Shown here: positions 22,436 to 29,292 of the stretch, piece by piece | Position numbering within the stretch: position 1 is the stretch's first letter | Layout: each line of letters opens with the position of its first letter | Source of the DNA: Bacteroidales bacterium | GTDB lineage: Bacteria; Bacteroidota; Bacteroidia; Bacteroidales; Muribaculaceae | Length of the DNA stretch: 29,292 nucleotides | NCBI GenBank assembly: GCA_004557195.1 | Contig: SFER01000027.1 | Coordinates: forward strand, 1 to 29,292 | Direction: 5' to 3' | Translations under genes and position numbers: made by a program | The notes under the pieces: generated by a model | Database searches by the model: none | What the model saw: only the letters and a program-made list of their open reading frames with translations | What the model was told of the DNA's origin: nothing

Positions 22436-25387
22436 TTAATACCACTTAACACCATTTTGGCTCGAGCTTCGCTTGTCGTATTTGAGGTCTTGGAGCAGCG
22501 AGCTCTTCACGGCGATGTGGAAATTGTAACTTTTGTAGGGACCCACCGGCACGAAACTTGCGCTCATGGTGAAGCAGTGCAAGTCGCGCGAGATGGTGCA
22601 GTTCATATATGCTATTTTCCCGGTGTCGAAGTTGTAACTTGCCGAGAAATTGAAATTCCAGTTGGGGGTAGGGCGCAGATTGCCCGAGAAACTGAGGTTT
22701 TGGGTAATCTTGCCGTTGTATTCCATCTTCTTCTTGTTGAAAGTGCCGTAGCCGTAGTTGATGGAGTAGTTAATCGAGAGACTCCAGGGGAAAGCCCATT
22801 TCACATAGCCGTCGGGCGTCATCTCGTATTGTCCGTTTTCGTTCTTCTTGTCATTCCCCTCCTGGTCGTCATTGCGGCGGTTTTCGGCATAGGATTGGAG
22901 AGCGTCGGGAGTGTTTTCGGTCTTCTTGTCGCCATCCTTCTTGTTGTCCTTCTTGCGCTTGAAAGTGGAATTGTTGAAAGTGTAGGAGAACGAAGTGCCG
23001 GTGCTCGAGAGACGACCGATACCCTTGCCCGCCTTCCAGCGAGGCACATTCACGCGCACCGGGTTACCCGCCGAATTGAGCTGGTAGGTGTAAACATCCC
23101 AAGTGGAGCTGAGGCTGAGGTTGAAATTCTTCATCAGACGCAGCATGATAGAAGCGTTGATATTGCTCCAATTCATTGAGTCGGCGGCAAAATTGTAGCT
23201 TTGGCTGATAGAGAGATTCTCGATAAGCGACACCTTCTTCACGCCGGTGCTGTCTTGGTCGCTCTTCACCTTCATTTCGAGGTTGTTGGCGAGCGTCCAA
23301 CTCATGGTTCCCGACTTTCCGGTGCCCACCGAGCCGAAAATGCCGTGTTGGAAATAGGAGTATTTGCGTTGCTTAACCTCACCGCCCTGAGTGTATTGGT
23401 AAGAGCCGTAGTAGCCCCAGAACGGCGAACTGAAATCGGGCGACGCGCTGAACGAAATCGACGGCGAGAACACGTGGCGAATCATCTTCACCTTGTCGCC
23501 GAAAATTTTGAGCGGCACATAGAAGCCATACAGCTTAGTGTCGAGCGAAATCGACCCCGAGAAGTCGAACACGTTGTAGAAATTGTAGGTAGTGTCCACC
23601 ACCACCTCAGCCGACGAGTTGGGGTCCCAAGCGCGGCGAATCTTGCTTGTGTACATGCGGTCGTTGAGCGATAGCGAAGGGGTGATGTTGATGTATTTGA
23701 GCACGTTGAAAGTGGCGGAAATCGGCATCGAGTGCTTCATACCGTTGCGCCAGTCTTTCACCAGGCTTTTCTTGAAAAACTCGTCTTGTTTGGAAGTGAG
23801 CGAGTTTTGGAAGATACCCGAATAGGAAATTTTGATTTTCTCGTACCATTTTTCCTCACCGACAGCCTTTTTGCGCTTGAAAGGAGCCAATTGCGACATT
23901 GTGAGCGTAATGTTGGGGAACGAGACGGTGAGAGTGGAGTCGGCGGTACGTTGCGACACATTGGCAGTGGTCGAGAGGCTCCACTTGGAATTCGGGAAGC
24001 GGTAGGTCATGTTCACCGTGCTACTCTTGGTGTTTTCGGTGAACGAATTGTTGTAGTAGCTGTTGATATCGTTGCGCGAATAACCGCTTGTGGCAAAGTT
24101 GACACTCGCCGAGAGGCTCATATTCGGATTAGCCTTACTATCCTGCGTATGCGACCAAGTGAGGCGGAAGTTCTTCATCTTCACATAATCGGGCGAGCCC
24201 TTGTCGCCATCGACGGTTGTGAGGAAACTCAGATTGAAATTGCCGGAGAACTTGTATCGCTTGACATAGGAAGAAGTTGCATTGATACCCCAAGAGCCTT
24301 TGGTGTAGATTTCGCCGGTGAGCGAGAGGTCCATGTTGTCGTTGATTGCAAAATAGTAACCGCCGTCGCGCAGGTAGAAGCCTCGGTTGTAATCCTCGCC
24401 CACGGTGGGCACGATGATACCGCTTTGGTATTTGCTGCTGAACGGGAAGTAGCCAAACGGCACCGCGATGGGGAGCGGCACATCGGCGAGCACCATATAC
24501 ACCGGACCGGTGACGATATTCTTCTTTGGCTTCACCTTTCCTTGTGTGATTTGGAAATAGAAGTGGGGATGCTCGTGGTCGTCGCAGGTGGTGTAGCGGC
24601 CATCCTTGATGTAATATTCATCGTTGGGCATCTTCTTGGTGAGACCGCCGGTGAGATATCCCTCGCCTTGCTCGGTGATAACATCCTCGATAAGACCCTT
24701 TTGCGTCTTGAAATTGTAGGTCATCTTCTTCGACTGGTATTCACCGCTCGGGTCGTTGAACACCGGGGTTCCCACCACCTCGCCGGTGCTATCGGGGCGC
24801 CCGATTGCATCCACGATACTGGAGCGCATATCCATCTTAATCTCGTCGGCAGAGAGATTGATGTTGCCATATTTCACCACGCTGCTGCCATACATGAACG
24901 CAGTGTTTTTGCCGATGAAAATCAGCGAGTCTTTGGCAGTGAAATCGACAGAGTTGTCGAGATCGACCTTTTCCTTGACAAAACGGGGCTTGCGAGCCGT
25001 GGTGTCGATTGCCGATGAGTCGGCCATGGCGGCGTGGATAGAGTCTTGCGGCAGAGAGTCGGCGAGAGCCGGAGCGACAGAGTCGATGGGAGAGATTTGC
25101 GCAATCCATGAGGAATCGCCTGGGATGGCGACCGAGTCTTGTGGAACGGTTTCGATTTTGCTCGGTTTCGCACCCGGGCGGGGCGGAACGACGATTGTGG
25201 GGAGAGTGCGCTTGATTCGTTTCACCGAGTCGGGGCGAGTGCGATGGCGCGCTCGAATCGACACCGGGCTCTCAATCGAGTCGTTAGACGTGTCGAGTTG
25301 GGGAGACTCGCCGATTTGGGTAGCGCTCATCACAACACAACCCAAAACGAGAATCAAAATCGGTATGTATATATTTTTTAAGTTCAA
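22436..25387 (-). CDS. lptD: LPS-assembly outer-membrane protein LptD
   Basis: LptD forms the outer-membrane barrel that places lipopolysaccharide in the outer leaflet. This 983-residue protein has an N-terminal hydrophobic export signal (about residues 6-23), a long Ser/Pro/Asp-rich stretch (about 25-135), and an OstA-like beta-jellyroll. The jellyroll includes LSADEIKMDMRSSIVDAIG, YNFKTQKGLIEDV, YYIKDGRYTTCDD and HFYFQITQGKVKP. A barrel of about 650 residues follows, opening with VPFGYFPFSSKYQSGIIVP. These match Bacteroidetes LptD, which is longer than the E. coli protein (784). The start is odd: the frame has an in-frame stop at 25394-25396 and no ATG ahead of the export signal, so I use the TTG at 25385-25387. 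A single lost T may instead have removed the true start at 25422; see findings. Confidence 0.88.
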   Translation of the reverse strand: MNLKNIYIPILILVLGCVVMSATQIGESPQLDTSNDSIESPVSIRARHRTRPDSVKRIKRTLPTIVVPPRPGAKPSKIETVPQDSVAIPGDSSWIAQISPIDSVAPALADSLPQDSIHAAMADSSAIDTTARKPRFVKEKVDLDNSVDFTAKDSLIFIGKNTAFMYGSSVVKYGNINLSADEIKMDMRSSIVDAIGRPDSTGEVVGTPVFNDPSGEYQSKKMTYNFKTQKGLIEDVITEQGEGYLTGGLTKKMPNDEYYIKDGRYTTCDDHEHPHFYFQITQGKVKPKKNIVTGPVYMVLADVPLPIAVPFGYFPFSSKYQSGIIVPTVGEDYNRGFYLRDGGYYFAINDNMDLSLTGEIYTKGSWGINATSSYVKRYKFSGNFNLSFLTTVDGDKGSPDYVKMKNFRLTWSHTQDSKANPNMSLSASVNFATSGYSRNDINSYYNNSFTENTKSSTVNMTYRFPNSKWSLSTTANVSQRTADSTLTVSFPNITLTMSQLAPFKRKKAVGEEKWYEKIKISYSGIFQNSLTSKQDEFFKKSLVKDWRNGMKHSMPISATFNVLKYINITPSLSLNDRMYTSKIRRAWDPNSSAEVVVDTTYNFYNVFDFSGSISLDTKLYGFYVPLKIFGDKVKMIRHVFSPSISFSASPDFSSPFWGYYGSYQYTQGGEVKQRKYSYFQHGIFGSVGTGKSGTMSWTLANNLEMKVKSDQDSTGVKKVSLIENLSISQSYNFAADSMNWSNINASIMLRLMKNFNLSLSSTWDVYTYQLNSAGNPVRVNVPRWKAGKGIGRLSSTGTSFSYTFNNSTFKRKKDNKKDGDKKTENTPDALQSYAENRRNDDQEGNDKKNENGQYEMTPDGYVKWAFPWSLSINYSINYGYGTFNKKKMEYNGKITQNLSFSGNLRPTPNWNFNFSASYNFDTGKIAYMNCTISRDLHCFTMSASFVPVGPYKSYNFHIAVKSSLLQDLKYDKRSSSQNGVKWY

Positions 25388-25488
25388 ACGAATCTAACGC
25401 TTTGCTTTTCAACAAATTTCATGCGAGCGACAAGGTGGACCGCGGTGCTTGTGGCGCTACCGGACACATTGCCTCTCACATATCGGTG

Positions 25489-25496
25489 CAAAGATA
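25489..25496 (-). promoter_or_regulatory. -7 element for lptD
   Basis: On the minus strand this reads TATCTTTG, a perfect TAnnTTTG, giving a start of transcription near 25482 and a leader of about 95 nt to the TTG at 25387. No TTTG lies at the usual -33 distance. Confidence 0.5.
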
Positions 25497-25558
25497 CATA
25501 ATATTTTTCAAAGTGAGAGAGTGTTTTCGATTGTTTAAGACTTAGCCGGGGCGGATTT

Positions 25559-25589
25559 CTTGCAATGGCTTGCAATGTTTCTTGCAATG
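25559..25589. repeat. Three direct copies of CTTGCAATG
   Basis: CTTGCAATG occurs at 25559-25567, 25569-25577 and 25581-25589, with start-to-start distances of 10 and 12 nt, close to one helical turn each. The repeat lies about 75-105 nt upstream of the predicted lptD transcription start and 17 nt beyond the amylase terminator. It may be a regulator binding array or chance; no protein can be named. Confidence 0.6.
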
Positions 25590-25605
25590 CGGCAATAGGG
25601 GAGAT

Positions 25606-25634
25606 AAAAGAGGCGGACCGAGTAAGCCCGCCTC
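25606..25634 (-). terminator. Terminator of the GH13 amylase gene
   Basis: A 7-bp G+C-rich stem pairs GAGGCGG (25610-25616) with CCGCCTC (25628-25634), with an 11-nt loop. On the minus strand it is followed by four U (complement of 25606-25609). It lies about 20 nt after the stop at 25655. Confidence 0.75.
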
Positions 25635-25654
25635 CTGTATAAAGTTGGTTGAGA

Positions 25655-27070
25655 TTAGTAAATGATAACTGCCGAGAGAGGAGCGAGTTTGCCGGCGAGA
25701 GTGCCTTTATTCACTGAGAACTCGGAGCCGGACACTTTGTCGGTGTAGGTGCCGTCGGGGAGGGTAGTGGCAATGCCAGCCTCGGCTTCGTTTTCAGCGA
25801 GGTTGATGATAGCGATGCCCTTACCGCCGCGTTCTACGCTCACGATGGTGCTGTCGGCAGACACTTGCACATTTTCGGTGGTTCCTGCCATAGCGTGGCG
25901 GAACTTGTTGGCTTCGACAACAACGGGAGATTTGAAAGAATCGTTACCGCGAGCGCCGATGAGGTTGTTGCCCCAATAATTTTCGGGAGTTCTGCCGTCG
26001 GGACGCGAGTAGAAGAGCGGAGTGCCGAATTGGCGAGCGGTGAGGAACACCCAACCGAGTGCAATCACGTTGTCGTCGATAGAAGCGCTCTCGTGGGCAT
26101 TGCAATAAGTGTCGTGCGACTCAACCCAAGTGATAAGTTTCTTGGCTTCAACCGGGTGGCTCCAGTCGAGGAGGTCTTCGCCGGCAGTGGAGCGGCTGTT
26201 GAGCACCTTGCGGAGCTTGCCACCGAAATTACTTGCAACGAGCCCCATATACTCGGCATATTCGGTTTCCTTAGTGTTTTTGTCTTGAAGCACCTCGCCA
26301 TAAACGAAGAGCGAATCCATGGGGAGAGCGAGTTTCACGCCTTTCACCTCTTTGCGACCGGTAGCGATGTCCCAGAAGTCGTTTTCTTTGGCTTTCGGGT
26401 CGAGCGGGTCGCTGGGGAGACCGATATGCTTGGCAGTGTCGTAGCGGAAACCGCGAGCGCCGCAAGCGAGGAGGTCGTTGACATAGAGCATATAATAGTG
26501 CTGGAAGTCGGGGTTTTCGGTGTTCACATCGGGGAGACCGCCCATTTCGCCGGTGGTGCATTGCATACGGTCGTTGTAGTCGGTGATAGGAGTGAGGCCG
26601 TTGGCGTGGTAGAGGTTGTCCATGCCGCCCACAGCGTTGAGGAGGTCGGCTTTCACTTTCGAGCGGTCGATAGCGGTGTGGTTGGGGAGAACATCGACGA
26701 TGATTTTGATGCCGTATTTTTTGGCTTCGGCGCAAAGCGCGATAAACTCGTCGCGGGTGCCGAGTTGGTAGTTGCCGATTTTCCAATCGGTGGGCTGGTA
26801 GTGATAGTACCACTTGCCTTCGCCGAACAATTGCATACCGGCGTTTTCGCCCTCGATGCAAGTGTTAGCCGGGGAAGTTTGCACGATAGTGTAACCGGCA
26901 TCGGCGATCTCTTTAAGGTTTTCTTTGATTGTGTTGAACGACCAAGACCAGGCATGGAGGATAATGTCGTTGTTGCAGTCGGCAGCCGGAACATTTTCGG
27001 CAGATTTGTTGCCACAGGAAACGCCAAGGAGCCCGAGAGCGGCGATAAGAATAAGTTTTAAATTTTTCAT
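25655..27070 (-). CDS. GH13 alpha-amylase-like lipoprotein
   Basis: This 471-residue protein hydrolyses alpha-1,4 glucans, probably at the cell envelope. The N-terminus (LGLLGVSCGN) has a lipobox with Cys19, so the enzyme should be lipid-anchored. The four conserved GH13 regions are in order: VDVLPNH (D126, N130, H131), GFRYDTAKH (nucleophile D211), VYGEVLQ (acid/base E259) and VESHDTY (H319, D320). The HAWSWSFNTI opening and a short C-terminal beta domain fit small secreted amylases. All catalytic residues are present, so it should be active. It stands alone: a promoter lies at 27118-27149 and a terminator at 25606-25634. With the glycogen trio and the SusE/F-like protein it makes alpha-glucan use a recurring theme in the window, but they are separate transcription units. 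Confidence 0.93.
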   Translation of the reverse strand: MKNLKLILIAALGLLGVSCGNKSAENVPAADCNNDIILHAWSWSFNTIKENLKEIADAGYTIVQTSPANTCIEGENAGMQLFGEGKWYYHYQPTDWKIGNYQLGTRDEFIALCAEAKKYGIKIIVDVLPNHTAIDRSKVKADLLNAVGGMDNLYHANGLTPITDYNDRMQCTTGEMGGLPDVNTENPDFQHYYMLYVNDLLACGARGFRYDTAKHIGLPSDPLDPKAKENDFWDIATGRKEVKGVKLALPMDSLFVYGEVLQDKNTKETEYAEYMGLVASNFGGKLRKVLNSRSTAGEDLLDWSHPVEAKKLITWVESHDTYCNAHESASIDDNVIALGWVFLTARQFGTPLFYSRPDGRTPENYWGNNLIGARGNDSFKSPVVVEANKFRHAMAGTTENVQVSADSTIVSVERGGKGIAIINLAENEAEAGIATTLPDGTYTDKVSGSEFSVNKGTLAGKLAPLSAVIIY

Positions 27071-27117
27071 AAGGTGATAAAGTGTTGATTATTTGTGAAT
27101 CAGAGTTTAATTTGGTG

Positions 27118-27149
27118 CTAAGGTAGACATAATTTTTGAAACTGCCAAA
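27118..27149 (-). promoter_or_regulatory. Promoter of the GH13 amylase gene
   Basis: On the minus strand TTTG (27146-27149) is followed after 20 nt by TACCTTAG (27118-27125), one mismatch in the -7 box. The -33 TTTG is formed by the end of the U tract of the terminator at 27150-27187, so the two signals overlap. The leader is about 40 nt. Confidence 0.6.
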
Positions 27150-27187
27150 AAATTAATTAAAACCGCCTGAGAAGAAGGCGGTTTTAA
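27150..27187 (-). terminator. Terminator of the zinc peptidase gene
   Basis: A perfect 12-bp stem pairs TTAAAACCGCCT (27157-27168) with AGGCGGTTTTAA (27176-27187), with a 7-nt loop. On the minus strand U-rich sequence follows (complement of 27147-27160). It lies about 16 nt after the stop at 27203. The symmetric flanks could let it work in either direction. Confidence 0.85.
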
Positions 27188-27202
27188 GGTGGGTTGTATC
27201 GT

Positions 27203-27880
27203 TTAGTCTCGGGAGCGACCGAGGAAAATCATTACATAATAAATGAGGGTTGCGAGGCTGCCGAGAGCGGCTACGACGTATGTGTAGGCGGCGCTTTTGA
27301 GGGCGTCGCGTGCGTTGCCGTTCTTAGAGCCGGTTGCGATTCCCGATTGCCCGAGCCAAGCGATAGCCCTACGGCTGGCGTCGATTTCCACCGGGAGGGT
27401 AACGAAGCTGAACAGAGTGGTCATTGCAAACAGGATTATTCCTACCAACATAATTTGGGGCATTGTCTCGATGAGCAAAATGCCTGCGAGAAGCACCCAA
27501 CTCATCCATTGCGAGGCAAAACTCACCACCGGCACGAGAGATGAGCGGAGGCGGAGCGGGGCATAGGCGGTGGCATGTTGCACTGCGTGTCCACACTCGT
27601 GGGCGGCAACGGCGGCTGCCGCGATGCTGTTGCTTGCAAAGACCCCTTCGCTGAGGTTTACGGTGCGGTTGGAGGGATTATAGTGGTCGGTGAGCATCCC
27701 GGGGGTGGAAGTTACAATAACATCATAGATGCCGTTGTCGCGGAGCATCTTTTCAGCCACTTGCCGTCCGGTGAGACCATTGTCGGTGGGGATGCGAGAA
27801 TATCGTTCAAATTTCGATTTCAACGACTGTTGTGCCAAGAAACTAAACAGTGCTACTAAGCCAAAAATTAGATAAATCAT
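27203..27880 (-). CDS. Putative neutral zinc metallopeptidase, YugP/Zn_peptidase_2 family
   Basis: This 225-residue membrane protein belongs to the YugP-like neutral zinc metallopeptidase family (PF04298). The zinc site HECGHAVQH (residues 94-102) fits HExxH-like chemistry with Cys in third place, which is normal for this family. An N-terminal membrane helix (about 1-18), two more around residues 119-158 and a last one near 200-220 place it in the cytoplasmic membrane. The domain before the motif has LTGRQVAEKMLRDNG and HYNPSNRTVNLSEGVF, both typical. The EIDASRRAIAWL stretch (from about 172) should give the third zinc ligand. The substrate is unknown. It is a single-gene unit with a promoter at 27931-27961 and a terminator at 27150-27187. 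Confidence 0.9.
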   Translation of the reverse strand: MIYLIFGLVALFSFLAQQSLKSKFERYSRIPTDNGLTGRQVAEKMLRDNGIYDVIVTSTPGMLTDHYNPSNRTVNLSEGVFASNSIAAAAVAAHECGHAVQHATAYAPLRLRSSLVPVVSFASQWMSWVLLAGILLIETMPQIMLVGIILFAMTTLFSFVTLPVEIDASRRAIAWLGQSGIATGSKNGNARDALKSAAYTYVVAALGSLATLIYYVMIFLGRSRD

Positions 27881-27930
27881 AATATTGTCATTATTTTGTG
27901 AATATAAAATGTAAAGAGCAAAAAATGTGC

Positions 27931-27961
27931 CAAAGATAGAAAAATCCTCAAACTCGACAAT
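27931..27961 (-). promoter_or_regulatory. Promoter of the zinc peptidase gene
   Basis: On the minus strand ATTG (27958-27961) is followed after 19 nt by TATCTTTG (27931-27938). The -7 box is perfect and the -33 has one mismatch. The -33 and spacer lie inside the terminator hairpin of the upstream lipoprotein gene (27945-27978). Confidence 0.55.
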
Positions 27962-27978
27962 AAATGCGAGCTTGAGGA
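27941..27978 (-). terminator. Terminator of the second DUF3298-type lipoprotein gene
   Basis: The stem pairs TCCTCAA (27945-27951) with TTGAGGA (27972-27978) and CTCG (27953-27956) with CGAG (27967-27970), with one A-C mismatch and a 10-nt loop. On the minus strand a U run follows (complement of 27941-27944, after the stem). It lies about 23 nt after the stop at 28002. Confidence 0.8.
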
Positions 27979-28001
27979 TAGTTTAAAGCTTTGCTACATT
28001 A

Positions 28002-28856
28002 TTAATAGTTATATTCTGTCAGTTCCTTGCCGAGAGGAGTGATAACAGATTCGAAATCGTAGGCATAAATCGAGATTTCCACCTTTCCGAGAGCGTAGCA
28101 CCCGATTTCGTAGGGATTATAAACAAGGACAATGCGGCAGTTGTCGCTGTCGATGTAGAAATTGTCGGTAACGTAAAACTCTGAAAAATCAACGAGAAAT
28201 CCCTTCTCTTTAAGTTGGTCGAAAGATTCCACATTGTTTTGAGCCAAGAGTTGATTGGCTACCATTTCCCGGAATTTATCCCCATCGGTGTTGAACAGGT
28301 CGGAAATAGAAACTACTTTTCGGCTCTCGATATCATAGTTGATAAATCGGGAGTAGGAGTAGCCGTGGGCTGCGCCATCCATATAGTCGTAATGAAGCAC
28401 TCGGAACACCATTGAGCGTTTTGAGACCGACATCGGTGCCATTTTCACGGCGTGAGTGCTCGTGAAGCGTCCGCTTTCGGGCAGTTTGTTTGCCGGCTTG
28501 ATATTTTCAACCTCGTCGGGAGCATAGTCGTAGTTATCGATAAAACGGTCAACAGCCTCTCGAATGTCGGTAGAAGTGCTGTCGCCGGGGAACATAGCCG
28601 ATTTTATCGAATCGGAAAGGGCTTTGTCGGCGACTCCATTAATGCTTTTGGGGTAGAACATATACACCTCGTTGGAACAGTAGGAGGACTCTCCCGGGTG
28701 GAAATTTGCATCTCCTTTGAGGTCGAAAGAGATGTTTTTCTTCACAGAGACGGTTTCAAACACCGATTCGGGTGTAGGAGTGGCACTCTCGGTGTTCTTT
28801 GAGTTACAAGCAGAGAGCAGAAGCGCCGTGATGCATACAATTGTGGTTTTCTTCAT
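28002..28856 (-). CDS. DUF3298/RsiV-like lipoprotein
   Basis: This is a predicted lipoprotein of 284 residues. It has a short signal ending LLLSAC (Cys at about 17) and then a Ser/Thr/Pro-rich linker. The rest follows the DUF4163/DUF3298 layout seen in RsiV and PdaC: a first part with FDLKGDANFHPGES and LSDSIKSAMF, then the hallmark MDGAAHGYSYSRFINYDIES, KVVSISDLF, a helical stretch, FYVTDNFYIDS and VLVYNPYEIGCYALG, and an end KVEISIYAYDFESV. The GAAHGY motif corresponds to the GG/AxH of the family. It is probably a periplasmic or outer-membrane lipoprotein of unknown role. It is a better match to the family than the one at 746, and the two could be paralogues. The start is the ATG at 28854-28856, and a good terminator follows. 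Confidence 0.82.
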   Translation of the reverse strand: MKKTTIVCITALLLSACNSKNTESATPTPESVFETVSVKKNISFDLKGDANFHPGESSYCSNEVYMFYPKSINGVADKALSDSIKSAMFPGDSTSTDIREAVDRFIDNYDYAPDEVENIKPANKLPESGRFTSTHAVKMAPMSVSKRSMVFRVLHYDYMDGAAHGYSYSRFINYDIESRKVVSISDLFNTDGDKFREMVANQLLAQNNVESFDQLKEKGFLVDFSEFYVTDNFYIDSDNCRIVLVYNPYEIGCYALGKVEISIYAYDFESVITPLGKELTEYNY

Positions 28857-28900
28857 ATCAAATAAATTGTAAAACTATATGATAACGCAAATGCGCGGTG

Positions 28901-28919
28901 AAAAGTTCGGTTTTACCGA
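28901..28919 (-). terminator. Weak terminator-like hairpin after the DUF975-type gene
   Basis: A 5-bp stem pairs TCGGT (28907-28911) with ACCGA (28915-28919), with a 3-nt loop. On the minus strand a short U run follows (complement of 28901-28904). The stem is short, so termination is uncertain. Confidence 0.3.
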
Positions 28920-28926
28920 CAAAAAT

Positions 28927-29292
28927 TTAGAAAACAGGTGCCTGTTCCTTCTTGAGGTCCTCGTAGAAGAGCACGATGGATGTGTAGATGTAGGGATAGA
29001 GGAAGATGAATCCCACACCGCAAGTGATTATCGAGAGGATAAACCAGCCGATGAAATTGAGACAAAGCATGAAAAACTCCATCTTGTGGCCTTCCATCAT
29101 GATGCAACTTTGGTCAATCGCTTGCATTGCTGTTAATTGAGGGTTGTCCTTCATGATAAGGAATGCCATTGAATAGCGGATGGCAGCGATAATGCCGGGA
29201 ATAACCAGGAGAAGCGACCATAAGAATGTGAAAAGCGAGACAAGCAAGCCGAGGAGGAATGTATTGACAAAATTGTCAAAACCCTTGAACAA
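28927..29292 (-). CDS. DUF975-type integral membrane protein, 5' end missing
   Basis: The visible C-terminal 121 or so residues run from the right edge to the stop at 28927. They contain at least two long hydrophobic segments (LLGLLVSLFTFLWSLLLVIP, and FFMLCLNFIGWFILSIITC), separated by a polar stretch with MAFLIMKDNPQLTAMQAIDQS and MMEGHKMEFF. The order, a DNP-x-A-x-A-I helix then MM.GHK followed by LxFIGW and a final YPY with a YEDLK tail, matches the DUF975 family closely. Members are membrane proteins of unknown function found across bacteria. The start lies outside the window; the first codon at the edge is inside the gene, not a start. A short gap of 70 nt separates it from the lipoprotein gene downstream on the same strand. 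Confidence 0.85.
   Translation of the reverse strand: MFKGFDNFVNTFLLGLLVSLFTFLWSLLLVIPGIIAAIRYSMAFLIMKDNPQLTAMQAIDQSCIMMEGHKMEFFMLCLNFIGWFILSIITCGVGFIFLYPYIYTSIVLFYEDLKKEQAPVF

Noticed and set aside
20946..22439. Long open plus-strand frame (about 497 codons) opposite guaA
   Set aside because: guaA is unmistakable on the minus strand. The opposite frame has no family features and crosses the guaA promoter.
23732..25018. Long open plus-strand frame (about 428 codons) opposite lptD
   Set aside because: It is antisense to the LptD barrel and has no recognisable domain.
25655..27070. GH13 amylase as part of a sus-type locus
   Set aside because: No SusC/SusD pair or regulator adjoins it; it has its own promoter and terminator.

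Overview
The window looks like chromosomal DNA from an anaerobic member of the Bacteroidales, possibly Muribaculaceae-like; the family level is a guess. Support comes from Bacteroidetes-type promoters (TTTG, about 20 nt, TAnnTTTG) ahead of many genes, a small Hc1-like histone gene, a TonB-dependent receptor remnant, a long LptD with a Ser/Pro/Asp-rich N-terminus, and a methylmalonyl-CoA decarboxylase sodium-pump operon. I see no rRNA, tRNA, insertion sequence, phage genes or CRISPR array.

Layout. 1-638 is the start of a CvfB-like S1 RNA-binding gene (minus), divergent from a plus-strand run: a DUF3298-type lipoprotein, rsmG and an MBL-fold hydrolase (746-2857). Next come an Hc1-like gene with its own terminator, a wrecked TonB receptor (3273-3553), a pRiA4b-ORF3-like acidic protein and an unrecognised 113-aa protein. 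4765-9328 (minus) is a five-gene operon: methylmalonyl-CoA epimerase, then decarboxylase alpha, an OadG-like subunit with an extra lamin-tail-like domain, the biotin carrier and the membrane beta subunit. Together they would convert methylmalonyl-CoA to propionyl-CoA and export Na+ at the end of the succinate-propionate pathway. 9538-14203 (minus) is a glycogen trio: debranching enzyme, GT4 glycosyltransferase and GH57 alpha-glucanase.

14422-18045 holds a lipid kinase, a frameshifted cytidylate-kinase-like gene, and an Lrp/AsnC regulator divergent from metY, with two well-matched promoters back to back. 18176-20500 encodes a large secreted protein with a propeller-like region, two related SusE/F-like modules and a C-terminal sorting-like domain. 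20829-25387 carries guaA and lptD. 25655-28856 carries a GH13 amylase lipoprotein, a YugP-like zinc peptidase and a second DUF3298-type lipoprotein; two of these promoters overlap the terminator of the upstream transcription unit. The window ends inside a DUF975-type membrane protein gene.

I found no clear unknown multi-gene system. The points most worth a second look are the lamin-tail/OadG fusion, the secreted propeller/SusE-F-like protein, the internally deleted TonB receptor, two possible single-base losses in T runs (cytidylate-kinase-like gene and lptD start), the terminator/promoter overlaps, and a candidate small RNA upstream of the glycogen operon. All gene calls rest on reading the sequence; no database search was possible.
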